DNA of 64,000 nt, from NCBI RefSeq assembly GCF_004135675.1, contig NZ_QHLX01000003.1, positions 186,001 through 250,000 of the forward strand. Direction: 5' to 3'. Shown one piece after another: positions 57,146-64,000 of this stretch; positions within the stretch are counted from its first letter, which is position 1; each line of letters begins with the position of its first letter. Origin of the DNA: Marinitoga lauensis. Its GTDB lineage: Bacteria > Thermotogota > Thermotogae > Petrotogales > Petrotogaceae. The translations under genes and the position numbers were made by a program. Under the pieces are notes generated by a model. The model was not told where the DNA came from. It saw only the letters and a list, made by a program, of their open reading frames with translations, and ran no database searches.

Positions 57146-57361
57146 CTATGAGTTGAGAAATTTTGCGTATTTGTTCTTGAATTTTTGAACTCTTCCTTCT
57201 GTATCGATAATTTGAGAGCTTGTTTCACCCAAATAAAATGGATGACATTTTGAACAAACATCAACACGGAAATTATCTTCTGTGCTGTAAAGCTGATGTT
57301 CAGCACCACAAGCACACTTTACAGTGATGAGTTTCATTTCAGGGTGTATTCCTTTTTTCAT
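57146..57361 (-). CDS. rpmE: Ribosomal protein L31
   Basis: About 71 residues from ATG 57361 ([22 protein letters not shown]), with GAGGTG upstream. The zinc-binding cysteines CAC and CSKC mark the zinc-containing L31 form. It belongs to the large ribosomal subunit. A GTG at 57370 would add three residues. Intact. Confidence 0.95.
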   Translation of the reverse strand: MKKGIHPEMKLITVKCACGAEHQLYSTEDNFRVDVCSKCHPFYLGETSSQIIDTEGRVQKFKNKYAKFLNS

Positions 57362-57466
57362 GTTATTCACCTCTATATTATAATATTTTTGTCTGACAAA
57401 TTATAACATATTCTCTTTTCTTAGTCAAGAAAGAATTTATATTTTAATAAACAATTATATTAAAAT

Positions 57467-58236
57467 TTAATTATTAGAAATGGTGATAACTAAAATCTCT
57501 GGAGGTGAAAAAAGTCTGATATTAAACCATGCCCCGAGTCCCTATTTATATACATCAATTTATTATTACTAAACTTTTTTTCTCCACGCATATAAAATGC
57601 ATACTTTTTCAAAAATAGTTTGGTTATAAAAGGAATGTAAACCTGACCGCCATGGGTATGACCTGCTAAAATAAGGTTTGCCTGATCAAAAGCTTCTTTG
57701 TTATAAAATATTGTATCAGGAATATGTTCCATTACTATTGTATAACTTGCATTTGTTGTATCAGCATAAGATAATTTTTTATAGATTGGTAGTCCTATGA
57801 GTTTTAGTGTGAAATTACCATAATACAAGCTTATAGAATTATCATTTATTAGGTGTATGTTGTTGCTATTATATACATCATTTACCATATTTAAATCGTA
57901 ATAATCCCAATTTCCATAAACAGCATACACTGGAGCAATTTCACTTAATTTTTTAAAAAATATATTTAAACTATTTTTGTCAGTATTTTTTACAATAGAA
58001 TCTCCAGTATAAAGAATTAAATCAGGTTGTTCTTTTTTTATTTCATTTAAGATTTTATCATGAAAAAAAATATATTTATATATGTGTAAATCTGTGATAT
58101 CAATAATTTTTATTGGCTTTTTAATATTTTGCTTTATACTTAGGTAACTTTTTTTTATTGAAAAAGGTTCAATAAAAAAGGCATAAATGATAATCAAAAA
58201 AATTATAAATAAAATAGTTTTTGTAAAATTTTTCAT
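57467..58236 (-). CDS. Membrane-anchored metallophosphoesterase, YkuE-like (one frame break)
   Basis: 256 residues after adding one base to the CCC run 57540-57542. An N-terminal membrane helix is followed by the calcineurin-like core: IDITDLHIY, LYTGDSIVKN, YAVYGNWDYYD, LILAGHTHGGQVY. The repaired C-terminus NRGLGAWFNIRLFSPPEILVITI is the usual ending of this family; the unrepaired frame ends after an unrelated tail. The Asp/His/Asn residues bind two metals. Substrate unknown. Confidence 0.9.
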
Positions 58237-58402
58237 GCAATCACCTTATCTGAATAAATGTTTAAATTTTTTAAAATAATTATGAATATTTAATTCTTAT
58301 TTGATATTATACCAGATTATTATAAGTTATAACATTTATTATTTTATGTTAAAAATGATAAAATAAAATTACGACTATATTAAATATAGGGAGGAGATAC
58401 CC

Positions 58403-59476
58403 ATGGAAACAGTGGCTATTTTAAAGTTAAAAGATGAAAAGATTGAAATAAATACAAATACGGTCTTTCCAGTTATTTTATCAGATGTTATGTATGAAGG
58501 AGATCTTGATTTAATGATGGCAGATTTGAAAACGAAGGAGAAATTAATGACGGAAGCAAAAAAAATAAAGATTATTTCAGAACATATTTCTGGAATTTCT
58601 TCTAATTTTGTTACAAAACCTTTCATATTTTCTGAATTTCTTTCCTATTTAAAAGAATTTAATTTAAAGCCTTCCGATTTTAATCATGCTACATTAAATG
58701 AATTATACGATATAATATTGGATTATGCTGATCATCATAATTTTGATGAATTAAAAGAAATAGTTAAATTTATGATTGAAATAGATCCGAACTATACACC
58801 AGCATATGAAATACTTGGTTCAGTGCTGGTAGAAGAAGGCAATTTGGAAGAAGGGAAAAAATATTTAGAATTAGCCATTAAACAAGATCCATGGAATGTT
58901 GCAGCATTATCGGAATTAGGTGAAACGTATTTTAATCTTGGTGAGTTTGAAAAGGCTGCCGAGATCTGGTTAAAAGAAGTGGAGTTAATGCCTGAGAACA
59001 CAGTTACATATTTTATGATAGCTGATGCATATAGGCAATCAAATAACTTTGAAAAATCGGCAAGAATATTAGAAAAGTTTTTAAATAAATATCCAAAGAG
59101 TATTTTAGCCAAATATGAATTGACAGAAATTTATAAAAAGTTAGGTAGAAGCATAGAAGCAGAAGAGTTGAAAGAAGAGATATCAAACTCACAGCCTGAA
59201 TATGTAAGTGATGTTGAAATATGGGCAAAAATAATGTTCCAAAATGAAAAATATGAAAAGGTTGAAAAGTTTATAAATAAATTTTTGGATAAAAACAAGG
59301 AATATGAACATTTTAAGATATTATTGACAGTTCCACTTTTAAAATCCGGTAAGAAAGAAGAAGCAAGGCTAATGATCAGAGAAATTAAAGAAAAATTCCC
59401 ATGGTATTATTATGGAATGAAAAATATTTTAGACGAAATTTTGGATGAAGATGAAAAAGCTATACTCATTGATTAA
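58403..59476 (+). CDS. TPR-repeat protein
   Basis: A 357-residue cytoplasmic protein. The first ~110 residues are not recognised; from about 120 on there are at least five TPR units (PAYEILGSVLVEEGNLEEGKKYLE, AALSELGETYFNLGEFEKAAEIWLKEVELMPEN, VTYFMIADAYRQSNNFEKSARILEKFLNKYPKS). It is a scaffold for protein contacts; the partner is unknown. GGGAGGAG precedes ATG 58403. Its end overlaps the prepilin peptidase gene by 32 bases. Confidence 0.85.
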   Translation: METVAILKLKDEKIEINTNTVFPVILSDVMYEGDLDLMMADLKTKEKLMTEAKKIKIISEHISGISSNFVTKPFIFSEFLSYLKEFNLKPSDFNHATLNELYDIILDYADHHNFDELKEIVKFMIEIDPNYTPAYEILGSVLVEEGNLEEGKKYLELAIKQDPWNVAALSELGETYFNLGEFEKAAEIWLKEVELMPENTVTYFMIADAYRQSNNFEKSARILEKFLNKYPKSILAKYELTEIYKKLGRSIEAEELKEEISNSQPEYVSDVEIWAKIMFQNEKYEKVEKFINKFLDKNKEYEHFKILLTVPLLKSGKKEEARLMIREIKEKFPWYYYGMKNILDEILDEDEKAILID

Positions 59477-59954
59477 AGAAGATTTTAGTCTGATAAAAAA
59501 AGCGTTTTTGAAAAATAAAAAAATTATACTCCCGATTTTTTCGGGAGTTATTTTTGCTATGATTATGGGAAAAATAGATATTGTTATAATATTGTTAGCC
59601 TGTATAGCATTTGTAGATTTTAATACATTATATATTCCAGATGTTTTAAATTATTTAATTATATTGATAGGGTTAATGAAATTTAATAGTTTTTTTATAT
59701 TTATAGGAATATTTCTTATCTCATTTCTATTTTACTATGCCAGAAGAGATGCATTGGGATATGGAGATATAAAGCTCATATTTGGATTATCATTGAATTA
59801 TGGACCTAATGTATTTTCTATAATTATTTTTTCTGTTTTGATATCATATATATTTGAAAAGAAAGGTAAAATTGCATTCGGTTATTATTTATTCTGGGGA
59901 ACGATTATTGAAAAGATCTGGTTTTTCAATTTCAATCCATTCTCCTTCTTTTAG
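59445..59954 (+). CDS. Type IV prepilin peptidase-like protein without methylase domain
   Basis: 169 residues, six predicted helices. The two catalytic Asp motifs of A24 aspartyl peptidases are visible: FVDFNTLYIPDVLN (~60) and ALGYGDIKLIFGLSL (~107), followed by GYYLFWGT. The N-terminal methyltransferase domain of PilD is absent, so it resembles the short TadV/FlaK-type enzymes that cleave class III signal peptides of pilins. The start overlaps the TPR gene; its last 66 bases overlap the convergent pseudouridine synthase gene. Confidence 0.82.
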   Translation: MKMKKLYSLIKEDFSLIKKAFLKNKKIILPIFSGVIFAMIMGKIDIVIILLACIAFVDFNTLYIPDVLNYLIILIGLMKFNSFFIFIGIFLISFLFYYARRDALGYGDIKLIFGLSLNYGPNVFSIIIFSVLISYIFEKKGKIAFGYYLFWGTIIEKIWFFNFNPFSFF

Positions 59955-60587
59955 ACTATCAGGAAGTTGAAGTTTTCCTATAGCTGTTCTTTTCAGATCA
60001 ATAACTTCAAGATTTACTGCTTTCATCATTCTTTTTATTTGATGAAATTTGCCTTCTGAAATTTTTATTATAATAATATTTTCATTTGCTTTTTCCACAA
60101 TTGCAGGTTTTGTTTTAAAGTCTTTTAGTTGAATTCCACTTTCTAATTTTTTAATTTTTTCTTTTGTAATATTACCAGATACTTTAACTTCATATGTTTT
60201 ATATATATTTTTCTTTGGAGAAATAATTTTATGAATTAATTCTCCATCATTGGTTAAAAGCAATAAACCATGAGCATCTTTATCTAATCTTCCTGCAATA
60301 CTCAATTCATCTTTATATTTGTGATCTATTAATTGTAGAATATATTTATCTCTTGGATCGTATGTGGAGGATAGATAACCAATTGGTTTATTAATAATGA
60401 TATATATTAATTTATGTCCTTCTATTTTTTTACCATTAAATTCAACAATATCATTTTTAGTCACTTTAAAATCGATTTTTTTAATAGTTTTGCCGTTTAT
60501 TTTTATTAAACCGCTTTTTATTAGTTTTTTTACTTCGCTTCTGGAACCTATTTTTGCATTGGCTAAGAATTTATCCAATCTTTCCAT
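59889..60587 (-). CDS. Pseudouridine synthase, RsuA/RluB family
   Basis: 232 residues. An N-terminal S4 domain (MERLDKFLANAKIGSRSEVKKLI), the catalytic motif SIAGRLDKDAHGLLLLTNDG with the Asp nucleophile, and EGKFHQIKRMMKAVNLEVIDLKR. It modifies a uridine in 16S or 23S rRNA; the exact target is not certain. One base separates it from the ABC gene upstream, so both share a transcript. Confidence 0.93.
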   Translation of the reverse strand: MERLDKFLANAKIGSRSEVKKLIKSGLIKINGKTIKKIDFKVTKNDIVEFNGKKIEGHKLIYIIINKPIGYLSSTYDPRDKYILQLIDHKYKDELSIAGRLDKDAHGLLLLTNDGELIHKIISPKKNIYKTYEVKVSGNITKEKIKKLESGIQLKDFKTKPAIVEKANENIIIIKISEGKFHQIKRMMKAVNLEVIDLKRTAIGKLQLPDSLKEGEWIEIEKPDLFNNRSPE

Positions 60588-60588
60588 A

Positions 60589-61517
60589 TTATGATCTTCC
60601 TTTTATTATATAAGAATAAACATCTTCTAAGGATATTTTCATATTTCTGTACACGCATTTTATGTTGTATTTTTTTATGAGTTCGTCAAAATGTTCAATT
60701 TTTAATTTGGTTTCTATTATTGCAGTTGTTGAAGAAATAATTTTTAGTCCAGATATTATTTCTTCATTTTTTAATGCCTCTAAATTGGAAAGATATTCAG
60801 AGCTTTCTAATTCAACTTCTATTATAGATAGTTCATTTTCAAACTTTTTCATAATGTTTATCATTTTATCCTGAGCAATAATTTTTCCATTAACCAATAT
60901 AGCAATTTCTGAGGCAATTTGTTCAACTTCCCACATATAATGTGAAGAAATAAGAATAGTTTTACCTTTTTTTAGGTTTTGATCTAATATATATTCTCGT
61001 ATGAATCTGGAAGTTTCTACATCTATAGCAATAGTTGGTTCGTCTAATAATAATAGTTTAGGATTTTTTATAAGAGAACGGGCAATATTCAATTTTTGCT
61101 TATTTCCAGAGGAAAGATTTTTAGTTAATCTATGTTTATATTGTGATAATCCAAAATCTTCCAGAAGATTTAATGCTTTTGATTTTAAATCATTTTTCAC
61201 ATTACTAATTTTTCCAAATAATATTAAATTTTCATATGGGGTTAATTCATCTTCTAAAACAGTATAATCTGATACAAGACTGATAAGATTTCTAACTTTA
61301 CTCTTTGCTTTTACAACATCAATTCCAAAAGCTTTCACTTCACCTGAAGAGGGTAATATTAATGTGGAGATTATTTTCATTAAAGTTGATTTTCCAGCAC
61401 CATTCGGACCTAATAATCCACAATTTTTTTTGTTTCTATTTCAAAGTCAATATTATTTAAAGCAATAACATCCCCAAATTTTCTGGTAACGTTTTTCATT
61501 TCAATAGCTTTATTCAT
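60589..61517 (-). CDS. ABC transporter ATP-binding protein (one frame break)
   Basis: 309 residues after adding one base to the T8 run 61424-61431, which cuts the gene just before Walker A (LLGPNGAGKSTLMKI). Signature NLSSGNKQKLNIARSL, Walker B LLLLDEPTIAIDV, H-loop SSHYMWE. The C-terminal domain is that of export-type ABC ATPases. No permease gene lies beside it in this window. GAGGTG precedes ATG 61517. Confidence 0.9.
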
Positions 61518-61525
61518 AATACACC

Positions 61526-61975
61526 TCACATATCATATTTAATACTTTTTCTTATTCTTCTTTCAAGATCACGTTTTGCAATGTCTTCTCTTTTATCATA
61601 TAGTTTTTTTCCTTTAACAAGAGCGATTTCCACTTTAACAAGACCTTTCTCGTTAAAATACATTTTTAATGGGACAATTGTTAGCCCTTTTTCTTTTACC
61701 TTTTGATCTAGCCTTAAAATTTCATATTTATGCATTAACAATCTTCTGGGTCTTTCCGGATCATGATTAAATAATGAAGCATTTTTATACTGGCTAATAT
61801 GGGCATTATATAGATATATTTCACCTTTTTCTATTTTGCAAAAGGCATCTTTTAGGTTAACTCTGCCTTCACGTAAAGATTTTACTTCTGAGCCTTTTAA
61901 TTCAATTCCAGCTTCATATTTTTCCAGTATATGATATTGATAGGTGGCATGTTTATTATTGGTTATTATTTTCAT
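61526..61975 (-). CDS. smpB: SsrA-binding protein SmpB
   Basis: 149 residues, intact. [40 protein letters not shown] and [17 protein letters not shown] are SmpB signatures; the C-terminal [22 protein letters not shown] is the tail that enters the decoding site. It works with tmRNA in rescuing stalled ribosomes. The start overlaps the disA stop by four bases. The ssrA gene itself is not in this window. Confidence 0.97.
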   Translation of the reverse strand: MKIITNNKHATYQYHILEKYEAGIELKGSEVKSLREGRVNLKDAFCKIEKGEIYLYNAHISQYKNASLFNHDPERPRRLLMHKYEILRLDQKVKEKGLTIVPLKMYFNEKGLVKVEIALVKGKKLYDKREDIAKRDLERRIRKSIKYDM

Positions 61976-63063
61976 TCAAATTCCTCCATTTCAGAAGAGA
62001 GTTTTTCTGAGAATTCATTCTTTCTCTTTATAGCTCTATTAATTCTTTCAGCACGTTTTTTACCTATTCCAGGAACATTTATTAATTCTTCCATATTTGC
62101 TTTCATTAAGGTATCTAAATTTTTGAATGTTTCAACAACATTTCTTACAATAATCGATGGTATTCTTGTAGAATATAATAACCTGAATCCTCTGGGTGAA
62201 ACAAAAAATTCTTCAAGATCGTTTTCTGTTTCAATATCATATCCTAATTTTTGGGCAATTATTTTCATATTTAAAAAATCCTCTGTTTTTAATCCACTGA
62301 ATAGATTTAGTGAGTCTTGAGGATATTGATAATCCAATAAATTTTTTGAATAGTCCATAATTAAGGCTCCAAGATATCTTGGGGTAATTCTATAAATTTC
62401 ATTTATTTCAAGTCTTGAGCTTTCAGCAGCTTCGCCTAATTCAAGTAAATATTTTTCAGCTTTTTCAGCAACTTTTAAGGTCATAAAACCTTTTGATATA
62501 GCTTCAACCACGTTTGACAATATAACTCTATTTTCCATTTCAGCTATATTAATTTCTGATAGTAATTCAAAGAAACTTTGTTTATAACGTTGAGCTACAG
62601 CAATTTCCTGATTTAATCTTGGCAATATTATAATTTCTGGATATAAAACTCTGCTGTTATTTCCTTGATATATTGAAACCTGGTTTCTTCTTTTTGATAC
62701 AGCAATAAGTATTTCGTTGGTTTGTTTAGCCATTCTTTCTGCAGTTCTATGGCGCATTCCTGTTTGAAAACTCGGAATATCACTTGATGGATTTAGTTGG
62801 GCATTAGCATATAAAATTTTAGTAGCATCTTTATTTAAAACAATAGCACCGTCCATTTTAGCTAATTCATATAGTCTTTCAGGTTCAAAATCTGTATCTA
62901 TAATAAAACCAAGTTGAATTAATCCCCTTTCTAAATGTTCTTCAGCATTATCTGTTAAGAATATTAATGCGCCAAGATTTGCAGAAATTATTAAATCTAT
63001 ACCAGTTCTCAATTTTTTACCTGGTGCTAAAGAGCTAAGTATTTCAGAGAATGTATTTTTCAT
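61972..63063 (-). CDS. disA: Diadenylate cyclase DisA
   Basis: 363 residues, intact. The DAC domain has [20 protein letters not shown] (~75) and [11 protein letters not shown] (~108), the two c-di-AMP active-site motifs; a helical linker follows, and a C-terminal helix-hairpin-helix domain ([19 protein letters not shown]) binds branched DNA. It makes c-di-AMP from 2 ATP and is inhibited at DNA junctions. Its place directly after radA is a common arrangement. Confidence 0.96.
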   Translation of the reverse strand: MKNTFSEILSSLAPGKKLRTGIDLIISANLGALIFLTDNAEEHLERGLIQLGFIIDTDFEPERLYELAKMDGAIVLNKDATKILYANAQLNPSSDIPSFQTGMRHRTAERMAKQTNEILIAVSKRRNQVSIYQGNNSRVLYPEIIILPRLNQEIAVAQRYKQSFFELLSEINIAEMENRVILSNVVEAISKGFMTLKVAEKAEKYLLELGEAAESSRLEINEIYRITPRYLGALIMDYSKNLLDYQYPQDSLNLFSGLKTEDFLNMKIIAQKLGYDIETENDLEEFFVSPRGFRLLYSTRIPSIIVRNVVETFKNLDTLMKANMEELINVPGIGKKRAERINRAIKRKNEFSEKLSSEMEEFE

Positions 63064-63077
63064 AGAATCACCTCTTT

Positions 63078-64000
63078 TTATGAAAAGAATTTTTTAACTA
63101 AGCTACTTAAACTGCTGATTTTTAAGGTGTTTGTTGTTTTATTTTTTGAAATAGGAATAACTATGTTTTCTACTCCTAATTTTCTGGCAAAATCAATCCT
63201 TTTTTCCAGATCTCTTATATTTCTAATGTTTCCATCTAAGCCAATTTCTCCTAAAACGACTATAGATTCGTTTGTTGTTATATCAAATAATGATGAAAGC
63301 AATGCATATGCGATAGCAAGATCACTTGAAGTATCCGAAATTTTGAAACCACCAGAGGTGCTTAAAAAAATATCTTTCGATTCAATAGGTAACCTTAATT
63401 TTTTACTTAAAACAGCAATTATCATAAGCAATCGGTCAAGTGGAGCACCTGATGTAACTCTTCTTGGGTTACCATACACAGGTTTACTTACTAAAGCCTG
63501 TATTTCTATGGGGATTAATTTGCTTCCTTCTTTAACTATAGTTAAAACATTTCCTGATGCATTTTTATAATCTTTTAAAAAATAACTGGTATATTCAGAA
63601 ATAGGTTTTAATCCTTTTTGAGTCATTTCAAACATCAAAATTTCATCTGTTGGGCCATATCTATTTTTCAAAATTCTCAGCATGCGTAATCCTGATGCTT
63701 TTTCTAATTCGAATTGTAATACTGCATCCACCATGTGTTCTAAAATTTAGGTCCAGCTATAATTCCGCCTTTGGTTACATGACCAACTATTATCAATGTA
63801 ATGCCTCTTTTTTGCAATATTCAGAAAGGTATCTTGTAACTTCTTTTACTTGCAACACACTTCCGGCATATGAAGAAAAATTATCCGATTTAATGGTTTG
63901 TATGGAGTCAATAATTAAAAAATTAGGTTTGTTTTCAAGCTTTTCCAGTAAAGCAACTATTTTTTCCAGAGAATTTTCAAAAACTAATCCGATTTTATTT
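63078..64000 (-). CDS. radA: DNA repair protein RadA, partial (two frame breaks)
   Basis: The C-terminal ~308 residues; the N-terminus with zinc finger and Walker A lies beyond the right edge. Breaks at T-run 63808-63813 and A-run 63742-63745. Visible: FLIIDSIQTI (Walker B), [29 protein letters not shown], the RadA-specific KNRYG motif and the C-terminal Lon-like domain (STSGGFKISDTSSDLAIAYALLSS, GEIGLDGNIRNI). It promotes branch migration in recombination. Ends 14 bases before disA. Confidence 0.94.

Overview
The window is low-GC bacterial chromosome that looks like the phylum Thermotogota, most likely family Petrotogaceae (Marinitoga-like). The evidence is an Ompα/Ompβ 'toga' pair, a NusG and an RpoC carrying the large insertions typical of Thermotogae, cheX joined to a Na+-type ATP synthase operon, a membrane pyrophosphatase, and the order tRNA-Thr/tRNA-Tyr-rpmG-secE-nusG-rplKAJL-rpoBC. 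The genus is inferred; the phylum is fairly secure. I see no prophage, insertion sequence, CRISPR array or integrase.

Layout. 1-4437: end of a membrane pyrophosphatase gene and a very large P-loop/TPR/GGDEF signalling protein. 4452-7631: a PHP phosphoesterase, then flaG and fliD. 7655-9602 (minus): ribF and a pyrophosphate-type phosphofructokinase. 9770-17278: cheX followed by the complete F-type ATP synthase operon (atpZ-I-B-E-F-H-A-G-D-C). 17395-22579 (minus): two tandem secreted metallopeptidase/beta-propeller paralogues whose 3' halves are nearly identical. 23008-35566 (minus): the transcription/ribosome operon, driven by a consensus promoter and containing an L10-leader attenuator. 35886-40369: arginine deiminase, an arginine antiporter and an exported PHP protein. 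40509-46543: an uncharacterised envelope/signalling operon (beta-repeat protein, small beta-barrel protein, exported protein, LytS/LytTR signalling, ABC-2 exporter). 46707-50294: MoxR ATPase, DUF58 protein and membrane partner. 50594-51607 (minus): fluoride channel crcB, DUF190 and HU. 51837-51910: tRNA-Asp. 52061-54753 (minus): Ompβ and Ompα. 54838-58236 (minus, except the FmdB-type gene at 56471): tyrS, secG, S1-domain protein, rpmE and a phosphoesterase. 58403-59954: TPR protein and prepilin peptidase. 59889-64000 (minus): rsuA, ABC ATPase, smpB, disA and radA.

The sequence itself has a strong quality signature. About forty genes, including essential ones (rpoB, rpoC, rplK, atpA, tyrS), are interrupted by single-base losses, nearly all in homopolymers and all in the same direction; restoring one base gives the full family protein each time. 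The duplicated metallopeptidase genes prove this internally, because each copy has the intact run where the other is short. I therefore annotate joined genes and give the position of each break.

Biological theme: energy conservation built on Na+ and pyrophosphate (Na+-type c ring, membrane PPase, PPi-type PFK), motility genes beside energy genes, and a complex outer sheath with its own candidate sensing and export operon at 40509-46543, which is the best candidate here for an undescribed system.
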